Of a DNA stretch of 64,000 nt, positions 20,501-30,088 are shown one piece after another. Positions within the stretch are counted from its first letter, which is position 1. Each line of letters begins with the position of its first letter. This DNA is from Eukaryota sp. TZLM1-RC (taxonomy: Eukaryota; Metamonada: BaSk clade): NCBI GenBank assembly GCA_040285825.1, contig JAUPSS010000006.1, positions 124,001 through 188,000 on the forward strand, in the 5' to 3' direction. The notes under the pieces were generated by a model. The model was not told the origin of the DNA. It made no database searches and was given only the letters and a program-made list of their open reading frames with translations. A program made the translations under genes and the position numbers.

Positions 20501-21540
20501 AGCTTTATTGATAGACAATGTTGGATAATATATTGATTGCTTTCTAATTACTCCACTATGATAGTACTGAATGGAAGCTTTTTGTAAATTTGTAGTCGTG
20601 AAAGAGTATTCAAGATGCTCAAGAACTTGAGCATTGTTAAATTTCGGGTCATCCATGGATCACCCATGGATGATGAGGCTTCATCCGTTATCCATCCAAA
20701 AGACAAAAAGCTCATCCATTTCCAAGTGGATATGGATGGATGTGTGGATGACCTGAAAATTGGATATCCATTACCAACTCTAATGGAAACCATTGTGGAT
20801 GAAATTGTTCTAATTTGAAAGCGTTTCTTTTTTCCTTGGAGTAGAGATGGCGTTTGACAGTGTGAATACAGGAAATACCGATAGTGGTAGGATCGCTACA
20901 ATCACAATCGTTGTTCCTGTTGCCATGCAAGGATGTAATATCATTCTTTTGACCTTTTGAATTGCAACTTGACTCACCTTGCTGTTGATAATGACAAAAA
21001 GAGGGTTGACTATAGTATCACAATCGACAGAAGCTGATTCATTGCTGAAAGCTATCTTGATATCTTCAAATTGATAAACCAGTAAATCTATCATTTTCAT
21101 TATAGAAATGAGGTAGTTGGATCCCCTCAATGCAAGGTCTCTTTTGAGTTGAAAATGACTGCCTTCTACTCTGGAAGAGGTGTAATTACCAAATGGGTTG
21201 ATGTATCTATCATATACTTAATAAAATGCTTTTCATATTTGAGCCACCTTGAATATAGAGTACCACTTCATTGAATAGTTTGAATTGCCAGAAAAAGTTC
21301 AGATGATGATGAAAAGACTCGAGAAGGTCTGATAAAGCAGTTGTGAAAGCCATTAATCAGGAGGAATGGAAAAGACGAATAAAAAATATGAGAACGAAAA
21401 TCTGCATATTTATAACTCTCATCACGCCCATTTTAACCTCACCAAAGTTTTTTAGCCCAGAATCACCCATAATTTCATCAACTTTTCATTCTTGACTTAT
21501 ATGTTTACTTAAATATATACTACCTTATGAACAGATGATT
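20501..21540 (-). mobile_element. Probable decayed hAT body
   Basis: Sequence upstream of the hAT C-terminus on the same strand. Short minus-strand readings such as LISIMKMIDLLVYQFEDI (about 21040-21120) and FTTALSDLLESFHHHLNFF (about 21300-21350) are compatible with decayed transposase, but no diagnostic motif is left. A ggatgga-rich patch lies at 20650-20760. Confidence 0.3.
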
Positions 21541-22130
21541 TGGAGAAGTTGTTGATCCACACTTGCAATTCAAATGATGGGGTACATTGTTAAACCAGAT
21601 GAAACATCGATGGTGCATTGTACAAGAAAATGTGGTATCAATTTAAAGAAGTGTTGCCTAAAGTTTATTGTAGTAAAGATAAGTCTGAGATAATATGAAT
21701 GAGGATAAGCTGATTTATTTTCTAATCATATTATATAAGCCTTAGGGCGCCAACAAAAGATCACAAATTTGAGGAATTTGAGGAATTAAACAAAAAGAAC
21801 TATTTTAAGCATCCAAAAAATGAATTATCATTTTTGGCCGAGCCAGGACGAACATTAATTCCAAGCCTTCAAATTTTTTGATAATTTTTGTTGTAATTTT
21901 TTGACACAATACCTCAAATTGTCCCAGTGTAGGTGGTATTTCCTGTATATTTTCGGGGAAACATTTATTCCAAATGTCAGGAAAGTAAACAATCAAGAGC
22001 TTTTTCAAGGTCTCTCAAATAATTATTACTTGTAAAATTCAGTAAATCAACATCATTAGGAAAGCTGTTGCAAAATTCAAATCAAAGTTTTTCCATCCTT
22101 CATGGAAAGCAGTTTGGCAGTGAACAGACA
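21541..22130 (-). mobile_element. RT retroelement remnant, interrupted
   Basis: Minus-strand RT family fragment: FPDIWNKCFPENIQ, then IIKKFEGLELMFVLARPK near 21840-22000, matching the region before the zinc finger in other copies. It is interrupted at 21652-21755 by a small inserted element. Confidence 0.8.
21652..21755 (+). mobile_element. Miniature TGTTG...CAACA element, copy A (104 bp)
   Basis: Begins TGTTGCCTAAAG and ends CTTAGGGCGCCAACA, so the ends are imperfect inverted repeats (TGTTG.C). Flanked by GAAG and AAAG, a 4-bp target duplication with one mismatch. It sits inside a retroelement; uninterrupted relatives at 15550-15580 continue directly from one flank to the other. It shares its last 44 bp with copy B at 30691-30773. 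TATATAAGCC lies close to the right end. Confidence 0.7.
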
Positions 22131-22298
22131 ATTTGAATTACCTGGATTGAAAAATTGTGTTTTGAAAAAACAAACAGTTGAAGAGTTGTATTACAAAGGT
22201 TACGTTTGATGAAAAGTGGCCAGAGCGCTTTCAAAAACTTAATTTGTGTTAATCTTAAGTGCCCATAAGATTCTACCAGATACCACTGCTTGGCATTC

Positions 22299-23204
22299 AT
22301 GTCTTCTTTGGAGAATCTCTTCACTCATTTGTACTCTCAATATGGTGCGGAGAAACCCCATAAGCTTGCCAAACAAACTTTGACAATTCTTCAGGGCTCT
22401 CCTAATGCAAATCTTTCAATAGAGCTTCGTCCTACACTTGGTGAATCCACAGATGTTCATGTAAATTGGCTCAATCTCATCGTGTCTCGGATAAAATCTG
22501 GTGAATCACCGGATGCTCTGTGTCAGGAATTAGGTGTAGACCCCAACATTGTCCAAAAGTCTAAGAAGCGTCGAAAGAAGCCTGTTGGTTGTTCTCTATC
22601 TGAGCGCAAGATACCACCATGGTCTGCAATACCTGTCCCACCAACCATCATCATTGATTCATCTAAGGTCTATGTCAATGGAGAGGAAATATCAGCTCCA
22701 GCTCCCGTTATTCCAGCACATACTGAAACCACTGTCCCCACGCCCTCGGGTATTGATAGAGCCGCCCTCGAAGCGTCTTTCAGAGCTTCTGGTCTTCGTT
22801 TATGCCGGTGGTGGCCACAATGTCGGAGGGAAGATTGTTCTTTTTCTCACCCCTCGGAGGATGAAGCTCGTCTACATGTCTCGAAACCTGTCCCGGAAAT
22901 CCCAATTTGTAAATTTTATCCTAACTGTGCCAAAGGGGTTCATTGCCAATTCAGACATGTTGAACATGCAAACAGTTCAAGACCAGCTCAACCATGCCAA
23001 TGGGGCGTTTCTTGCCAAAATCCATCAAAGTGCATGTTTTCACATCCCGTTCGCCCTTGTCATTATTTTCACAATTCTGAATGCACCAAGGGAGAACTTT
23101 GCACTTATAATCACAACCCACCTTGTCCTCGCGGAATGAGGTGCACTGTCCCAATGTGTGAGAAATCGCACTTTGAGAATCCCCCTAATAAAATTAGTGT
23201 TTAG
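22299..23204 (+). CDS. Five-CCCH zinc-finger protein, Nab2/ZC3H14-like, 301 aa
   Basis: Probable poly(A)-RNA-binding nuclear protein. Residues about 169-295 hold five tandem CCCH fingers: CRWWPQCRREDCSFSH, CKFYPNCAKGVHCQFRH, CQWGVSCQNPSKCMFSH, CHYFHNSECTKGELCTYNH, CPRGMRCTVPMCEKSH. The C-x5-C-x4/5-C-x3-H spacing is the Nab2/ZC3H14 pattern. The N-terminus (MSSLENLFTHLYSQYGAEKP) is helical with no named motif. A basic patch KKRRKK at about 90-96 is a likely nuclear signal. ATG at 22299 is chosen as first in frame. ZC3H14-family proteins control poly(A) tail length and export; that role here is inference. Confidence 0.85.
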   Translation: MSSLENLFTHLYSQYGAEKPHKLAKQTLTILQGSPNANLSIELRPTLGESTDVHVNWLNLIVSRIKSGESPDALCQELGVDPNIVQKSKKRRKKPVGCSLSERKIPPWSAIPVPPTIIIDSSKVYVNGEEISAPAPVIPAHTETTVPTPSGIDRAALEASFRASGLRLCRWWPQCRREDCSFSHPSEDEARLHVSKPVPEIPICKFYPNCAKGVHCQFRHVEHANSSRPAQPCQWGVSCQNPSKCMFSHPVRPCHYFHNSECTKGELCTYNHNPPCPRGMRCTVPMCEKSHFENPPNKISV

Positions 23205-23488
23205 TTAAATTAATCCGTGTATTTTGTGTATTATTGAATCTATTGGGTGATGTAGTAATCGAAGCCTTAATGGTGGAATACAGATCCCTTAATCTTTTGT
23301 GTCTTTCAGTCAACATAACAGAAATATTCTGTCTTTCATAAATCAACAGCACTGTATACACATTTCATAATCTTCCACCTTATGTCACCTTAAGTGACAG
23401 TGGGGTAGGTCATAATTAAATAACTAAAAAATATCAGGAATACAGATCTTTTGGAAAACAAAGTTCCCTTTTCTCCTACTTCATCACA

Positions 23489-23898
23489 ATGGTATAGTTC
23501 TCCCCTGTCCAGCTTATGTTAGGCCAAGAAGATCAAGAAGACTCAGGAATCTATCAACGCCCGTCTCATGATGGTTATGAGAACCGGAAAGGCTCTCCTC
23601 GGTCACAGAGAAACTCTCAAGTCTCTCCGTGGCGGAAAGTGTACGTCAATTCGTCTTTGTTGATCTCAGCCAAATTGGTACTCATTAGTGCTAATACTCC
23701 TGCTCTCAAGAAGGCCGAAGTAGAATACTACGCTATGCTCTCTAAGACTAGTGTCTTCCATTACAGTGGCTGTTTGTTCATATTTATTTACTAATCGAAG
23801 CCAACGTTGAGCTCGGTACTGCTGTCGGTAAAGCTTTCCCTGTCGGAATCCTCACCGTCACTGATGTCGGTGACTCTGATATCACTTCCACTCTTTAA
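23489..23898 (+). CDS. RPL30: 60S ribosomal protein eL30 (4 exons)
   Basis: Cytosolic ribosomal protein eL30 reconstructed by splicing three introns of 31, 29 and 29 nt (exons 23489-23491, 23523-23640, 23670-23771, 23801-23898). Product about 106 aa. Exon 2 reads [20 protein letters not shown] and [19 protein letters not shown]; exon 3 [20 protein letters not shown] and [13 protein letters not shown]; exon 4 [19 protein letters not shown] and TDVGDSDI. The order and length fit the family throughout. The first exon is only the ATG, a layout known for ribosomal protein genes. Unspliced, no frame encodes the protein. Confidence 0.93.
23492..23522 (+). other. Intron, 31 nt (eL30, directly after ATG)
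   Basis: GTATAG...ATGTTAG. Splicing joins the start codon to GCCAAGAAG. Confidence 0.8.
23641..23669 (+). other. Intron, 29 nt (eL30)
   Basis: GTACGT...GATCTCAG. Splicing joins GGK-S-KLVLIS in frame. Confidence 0.9.
23772..23800 (+). other. Intron, 29 nt (eL30)
   Basis: GTTTGT...TTACTAATCGAAG with an ACTAAT branch-like motif. Splicing joins HYSG-S-NVELGT. Confidence 0.9.
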
Positions 23899-24117
23899 AT
23901 GTTTCGTTGTCTAGTTTTCAGTCCTTTTCTTGTCTTCCCCTTGTCAAACAATCCGATTTTACTACCAATGCGCTTTCAGTGCTGTGACGTAATAAACATT
24001 GTGATCATGCATTATTGAAATCTCTTTAATTCCTGCATCGTCAATTTAATTATTTTATTGTTCAACCAAGACATAATGTATACATAATTTTGGCTACACC
24101 GGATTAGCCATACGATA

Positions 24118-25050
24118 TTAGGATTGACCGACTTCGTTCATTATTTCCATTTTTGTTACTCTACAACCAAAAACACAGAGAGATCCAAGGAACAGGAGAA
24201 CTCCAGAAAAAAATATGGCAGCGGTTACATTCATCCAGAAAACAATCTTTGGATATGAACGTTTCACCCACAAAAATTCATCTCCATGCCAATGCAAAAC
24301 AGCCAAATCTGTTGAGCTGACACTCTCAACAGCACAGCTATAAGAAGATGGTGATACGCTACAAGATTTGGTACATTGGCTAAAATCATGGATTTTGAGA
24401 TGATATTCAATGGTAGCTTGAATTTCCAAGTTTAAGTCTCCATTTCTTTTGAATATTAGATAATACACACCAGTCGTTGGAGGAGCAAATGTCCATTTTG
24501 ATGGACATTCTGTTCCTTGACAGTGAGCTACATAGTTATCATTAGAATGACGCCACTTTTCCACATTTTCTACGACATAGAGAGATAACTGCCATGATAC
24601 GTGCCCCGCATCAACGATAATATGAGAACCTTCCACAAGATTCATGAAGAAAAAATCATGAGTGGTTTGGTACCTAAGATATATATCGAAATTGTCATGT
24701 GACTTTACCAAAGGGGGTTGAAAGACCTCAGTAGGACAATTGTAAACATCAAGCATATCAGCAACATCTTCAGCAAATCGAAGGGAAGTGTAACCATTAT
24801 CATATGGGAAACTCCAAGATGATTTTGCGATCATTTGTTCATCAAAGGGTGTACTATAAGGCAGAAAAAGGATGAACAAAACACCAATGGTAATAAATAG
24901 AAGGGAGACTGCCATGGTTATAGGACATGCTTTAAGATGTTGTATTCGGAAAGTCATTCCACCTGAATGAGAGGTCCCTGTGGAAGATGGCCCTGAGCCT
25001 CCGAACTGTATCCTTCCGCTGGATGATCGACTTCCTCGCGAACGTGGCAT
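24118..25050 (-). CDS. Two-pass membrane protein with large lumenal/extracellular domain, 310 aa
   Basis: Function not recognised. Ser/Gly/Arg-rich N-terminal tail (about 1-40), first membrane segment at about 44-64 (ITMAVSLLFITIGVLFILFL), a ~205-residue domain with paired cysteines (YNCPTE, HCQGTECP, QCTKSCSVS, YSCAVES) and beta-rich pattern (WTFAPPTTGVYYLIFKRNGD), second membrane segment at about 270-295, and a short tail. The topology and the YYLIF-type strand recall the ectodomain of plant APD-type RING proteins, but no RING is present here. Single exon; ATG at 25050. Confidence 0.65.
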   Translation of the reverse strand: MPRSRGSRSSSGRIQFGGSGPSSTGTSHSGGMTFRIQHLKACPITMAVSLLFITIGVLFILFLPYSTPFDEQMIAKSSWSFPYDNGYTSLRFAEDVADMLDVYNCPTEVFQPPLVKSHDNFDIYLRYQTTHDFFFMNLVEGSHIIVDAGHVSWQLSLYVVENVEKWRHSNDNYVAHCQGTECPSKWTFAPPTTGVYYLIFKRNGDLNLEIQATIEYHLKIHDFSQCTKSCSVSPSSYSCAVESVSSTDLAVLHWHGDEFLWVKRSYPKIVFWMNVTAAIFFSGVLLFLGSLCVFGCRVTKMEIMNEVGQS

Positions 25051-25885
25051 TTAAATCAACTCACACGTGAACAATCAATTTTGATTTACATTCTTTCATT
25101 CTCAAAGCAGAATGAATTTCAAATACAATCAACCTGCCAGTTGGGCCATTGAAGTTTCAACAACACTGGATCTCAAACCATACTGCATACTGGGGTGAAA
25201 GGTGTCAACTCTTATCTTATGATGTACAAGACACCTGGAGCGAGGGTTTCTTTATCGACTCAAGTACATCTCACCATTTCATTCACAATTTAGACTTGTC
25301 AGTCAATTTTTCACAAACTGATGGTATTTGGGAGAAAATCAACACCATTTTAAAGGAAAACTGATTCTAACCGCAGATCTGAATTGAAGCCTTTATTTTA
25401 GTGATTCCTACCTCATAACTAAATTTGTGAATTTAGTCCAAAGATTAATTTTTTTTTCTCATTTTTTGAAATGTAAGCATATCATTATCTCCAGAAGCAA
25501 TGCTCACGATTTCCAGTGATAAAAGGAACCAATTATAACAAATGTGCAGGTCTCTTAGATTTGAATCATTTTTGGGAACTTCTTTTGTGTTCAATAAATG
25601 TCTATTTTGTTTTTAAAAAAATTGCCTATTGAAAAATAGATTTTCCGAAAAGAAATTTTCAAAGAAAAATAAACCAAAGTTGACTTACTTATCCCAAAGT
25701 TTGATCTCAATTCTGAGATAATTGAATATATTTAGAAGTTAATCACTATTTATTAAAGCCAAAAACTACTTTTCCCATGTATAGAGTTCTCCTATGTTTC
25801 AAAACTTTCGATTTTGGAAATTTGAAAAGTTTAAACAAAATGACCAAATCATCAACCAATTAACCATTAAATACTAGAAAATTAC
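25051..25885. other. Intergenic, no gene seen
   Basis: A plus-strand reading of 71 codons at 25149-25364 has no recognisable feature. A/T-rich after 25380. Confidence 0.4.
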
Positions 25886-26530
25886 CTAAATCCAATCCTG
25901 GTCAAAACCATCGTCATCAATACTGGAGTCTGACAACACGTCATCTTCCTCTGAGGTGAGGCACTCTGAGTCTTCACACTCGAATACATGGTCGTAGTCT
26001 GGCATCCCCATCGACTCCTCGTCTGGGTAATCATTACCGTAGTGGTCCTCTGCATTAGAGTCAGAGTCATCATCCTGGTACTCGTCTTCATTGTCAAACC
26101 CAAACGGTTCTAGTGAAAGGAACCCCATATTAGTTTCCTCGATATCATTGTAGTTTTGTGAATACACATAGTAATCGTACTCATATGCCTCGGGTACAGG
26201 TGTGTCTGATGTACTTTTAAACTCAACGTCAACGACGTAACCTGTGCCAGGTATGAAAAGTGGTTCTCTCTTACTAGCAGTACGTATAAGTTCTGCTGGA
26301 GAGCATTCGGATTTGCTGGTTGGAAGTGGCACATTGGATGCGGTGGTTGTCGCTGAATGATGTGCAGGAAGCGTTGATAACGGTTCATCCACTGTTCCTG
26401 AACGTATGTATTTGAAAACCGTCCGGGAAGAGTCCTCAGTATTGGTACGTTTGGAAGGTGGTTCGACAACAACTGCTGATAGAGCAGCTGCACTTCGTTT
26501 CCGCCTGACTCTAAGGATATATTGTTCCAT
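25886..26530 (-). CDS. Iwr1-like RNA polymerase II nuclear-import factor, 214 aa
   Basis: Matches the Iwr1/SLC7A6OS family, which binds assembled RNA polymerase II and carries it into the nucleus. The N-terminus MEQYILRVRRKRSAAAL is the family's LRVKRKR motif and likely basic import signal. A bulky region EYDYYVYSQNYNDIEET corresponds to the conserved DYVYDIYY block, followed by FLSLEPFGF and then DEYQDDDSDSNAEDHYGNDY and PDEES, the acidic C-terminal block with its YPDEES core. Length is close to fungal and animal homologues. ATG at 26530 is chosen because it directly precedes the conserved strand. Confidence 0.88.
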   Translation of the reverse strand: MEQYILRVRRKRSAAALSAVVVEPPSKRTNTEDSSRTVFKYIRSGTVDEPLSTLPAHHSATTTASNVPLPTSKSECSPAELIRTASKREPLFIPGTGYVVDVEFKSTSDTPVPEAYEYDYYVYSQNYNDIEETNMGFLSLEPFGFDNEDEYQDDDSDSNAEDHYGNDYPDEESMGMPDYDHVFECEDSECLTSEEDDVLSDSSIDDDGFDQDWI

Positions 26531-27486
26531 GTGTAGAGAGAAAAGTGTATCCAAGTTTTTGGTTCATTTTCGAATGCAAATATACCTCTTTCATATCATC
26601 AGGATCATCTGAACCACTTGTCTGATATGAACGTACTTGCTCATAATTGGAAGCGAGTTATATTAATCTGAGTAAATTCTTATTGATCCATGGATGAAAT
26701 GAAGTCAGAAGTCGTTTGCCGCAGTAAATATAATGATTGTTTTAGCCTACATTTTTCAAGGTCTTGAAATCGTGATGAGAACTTGATGATTTTGTATACT
26801 GTATCTTAGACAATCGTGTTCAAAAGCTACTATTAAATTTATGCAAACCTCTGATATTAACCATTTATTATTCCCTTCCACAAAATAAGATTTGGAAATC
26901 GATTTTCAATAGCAAAATTTGAGTCTATTCACTGTGCAACTGAAACACAAATTTGGTTGAAGATGATAAGTCCCATAAAAAAATAAACATCTATAATTCT
27001 ATAAATAAAGCTCTCAAAACATAGATTGATTATTAATTGATCATTATTATTTGGTGGTTGTCAATAATCTTGTTGACAAACCGTGTTGAATTTTGTACAT
27101 AGCTCCCAATAAGAAAAATTAAATTTAATTATTCTAATTAGTTTATGTGTTTGACAATATCTTTTGTTTCAAGAACCATGTCTTTTATCAAAAGGTGACA
27201 TCATCAGCTCGCATGAATATGAAGGCCCATAGATAAAACTCACAAATTGATTGTTGTTTGGTGGCTGCTGATGTAAGAGTGCAATGGGGGTGGACACGCC
27301 CAGTTAAAATGATTGGGACAAGAACAAAACAAATTACTCAATAGTAGTAAAACAATAATCAATAAATGTCGAGACAATTATTGTTCTAGTACAATGGTCT
27401 ACAGAGAAGAAAATGTCCTCTAATAAACCTACAATCATCATGAATCAGCAAGAACTAGATTTCTTCTAGCCGATCGATCGGATCTA
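26531..27486. other. Intergenic, no gene seen
   Basis: AT-rich spacer between divergent Iwr1-like and BTB genes. Ends with the palindrome CCGATCGATCGG (27470-27481), just before the first ATG of the BTB gene. Confidence 0.45.
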
Positions 27487-30088
27487 ATGTTCATTTGCAA
27501 AATTTTCAGACAAACGTCATTTCCCAATATACCAGCACCCCCAATGCTTACAATTCGGTTCAGAAAGGATGAGTTTTTACCAAAGTTAATCAAAACAAGG
27601 GACTATTTCTTTGACGTTACTCTTTTCTACAAGGATCACCAGTTTCGGCTTCATCGCAACGTTTTGTCAGCTTACTCTGGCTACTTTTTCCATTTATTCA
27701 CCGATCCACAAGAACCTCTCGATCTCACATGCGTAGAGTTGGAAGACCAGCCCGCAAGCCCAACTATCTTTAACGAATTCATCAACTCTTTCTATTTGCA
27801 ACGTCTTCAAATCACAAAGGATAAGGTATCTCTAACCCTAACACCAAGCCTAACCCCAGGTTTTTGACATTCACAATTTGGCCATCAAATTTGATGTTCC
27901 CGAAATTTCTCACGAATGCATCAATTTTCTCCACGGACTCTCTTTCCCTCACCTCCTCGACGTGATCCAACGTGCTGATCATCTTCATTACTTTAGCTTT
28001 ATTCAGACTTACTGTCCTCTCATAGATGTATTCTTCACGGAATCTGATGTTCCACGCTGTCATCACCTTCTAACACGTATCAGCAGGAGGCATATGCAAC
28101 AATCTCCGGTCAACTCTCCTGTTCCTTCTAACCCTAACTCTAACCCTAACTCTAACCCTAACCCCAAGTCTGTGTCTAATGATGAGGAAGAAGCTTTTGA
28201 AAGAGTTCTTTTTCCAGAAACTTTCTTAGTTCTCTCAATGAATCTCACCACTCCCGGTTCTATTAAATGGATGCTTCTTTCTATGGTAGAATCCTATGTC
28301 AAGGATAACATTTCTGTTGAAGATGTTGACCAAGTTTTGAAAAATAGTTTTGAATTGATCAAACAAATTGAAATTGAGTTTATCTGGAATGAAGTTTTTC
28401 AAGAATTGGGAAATTATGAAGTCTTGGTTGACGTTTTGTTAGAGTTTTCAGTTCAATTGTTACCTCACTTTGAACCTTCAAAAACTAAAAATGATTGGTT
28501 ATATTGGTCTTTACTAACTGCCAATCAGTTTGATTCAAACGTGATTTACTCTGTGGTCAATCAAATTCCTGGTGTTTTTGACCTTGGTGACCGAGATTTT
28601 GTCCAACTCAACCCAATCACTTTATTACAGCTAGCCAATCAACTCCAATCAATCAATCACGTCATGTGGTTGATCAAAAGCTTTGTCCTTTCATTTGATC
28701 AGTTCTCACTCAAGCACATCAAAAGTCTGCTTGATTCAATCAAAATTGATCAAATTCCATTATCTTTTCTTTATTCTGAATTATTTACCCCAATGAAATT
28801 AAAATCAAATAATGAAACGTTGGCTCTTTATCTTATTGGGTTTTCCATCAAATGCTTCCAAAATGTTTTTGCTTATAATGGAAATCCTTATTGGCTAGTT
28901 GATGTCATTGAACTAGCAGATCGTGAAAATTTCAATAGTGAAAATTTGGTTGTATTTCTACCAAATTTTCAACTTATCGAAGCTGATCCCATCTCAATCA
29001 AAGCTGATACCTTTAAAAAATTAAAGTCAAATAATTTTGATGATATACAACTCAATTATTGGTTACTAAATACCTTGGTCACATCTTATTCAAACCAAGT
29101 CAATCAAAGTCAAGATCATTCTGATTGGAACCCCGAAGTTTTCAGAAATTGTCTGTATTCATTTAATTTTGACTTATTTACCTTTTCTGATTTGAATGAA
29201 ATTGTTTGTTGCAAACTTGAAAATTTTAGTGAATTACACACAATTTTATTCAAATTCTACCGTGACATTACAAGTAAAAAACAGCTTGTAACTGATTCTA
29301 GTGTCAGTGAACTTACATTTTCAAAGGTAAGCTTTGTTCTAAAATCCACTTTGGTTACAAAGTATCTCACTAACGACACTCTATCAATTTTCCAATCAAT
29401 TTTGAGAGATGGTGTGATAGATTTGAGTGATTCTATGGTTGATCATGACACTTTAAACCAGTTTTTGAAGGGTCTAAGGGCATTTAATCACGTAAATTAC
29501 CTTTTTTTATTAATTGAACGAATTAATTCCAGGGAAGTTCAACATAAATTGCTAAAAAATTACCTCGATGGATGGAATCCAACAATTGAAGAAGCGGAAC
29601 AGATATTTCGTTTTGCTGATTCAATCAACTTTGATTGGAGTTCAATCAATTGTCAAATCATTCCATCTGAACCAATCAATCATTCTGATTTCGACCATTT
29701 AGTCAAAGTCTGTGCAAAAACCCAGTGTAGCCATCTCCTCAATTGGGTCATTTCTACTTTCAACTTTTGTTCAAAACCCACAGTTTTTAAATTTCCTGAA
29801 CGTTTATTACATGGTTTTGATCAACAAGATGATTTAAATGAAGTCAAAAGACTTTGGTTTGAATCAGTATTGAAAGTTTCATTCGACTCGGATTCCAATG
29901 TTTTTGCTGATTTGACTAGCAAAATATTTGGTGGAGAGCGATTATATTCAGAAATTCCTGACTTTTATGGAATTTATTTTGACTTGGAATTGGATAAAGC
30001 AGAACACGTTGAAGAGGGTAGCATCGAGGATAATGTTACCGACGATACGGATGGTTATGATATGTTTTCTAGGGACAATGATTTGTAG
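27487..30088 (+). CDS. BTB-domain protein with long helical C-terminal region (2 exons)
   Basis: Likely adaptor of a Cullin-3 ubiquitin ligase or a scaffold. Exon 2 is 27860-30088. BTB fold: FFDVTLFYKDHQFRLHRNVL and SAYSGYFFHLF, then after splicing KDKVFDIHNLAIKFDVPEIS and HECINFL. The remaining ~700 residues are Leu/Phe/Ile-rich helices with no named domain, aligning loosely with the second BTB gene (35041-36936; shared YWLLN, DWN). A 5-unit CCCTAA-type array at 28128-28165 codes for an Asn-Pro/Asn-Ser linker. The first ATG is 27487, but ATG 27544 (MLTIRF) aligns with the paralogue's start and may be the real one (836 aa). Confidence 0.8.
27826..27859 (+). other. Intron with telomere-type repeats, 34 nt
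   Basis: GTATCT then CTAACCCTAAC...CCTAACCCCAG. Splicing joins TKDK to VFDIHNLAIKF and completes the BTB domain. Contains three CTAAC words. Confidence 0.85.
28128..28165 (+). repeat. Telomere-type repeat inside BTB coding sequence
   Basis: Alternating ctaaccctaac and ctctaac units, read as SNPNSNPNSNPNPK. A 48-nt GT...AG segment (28121-28168) around it is a multiple of three without stops, so it could be removed or kept without changing frame. Confidence 0.85.

Noticed and set aside
22549-23139. Second long plus-strand frame inside the CCCH zinc-finger gene
   Set aside because: It overlaps the frame that carries five intact CCCH fingers and has no features of its own.
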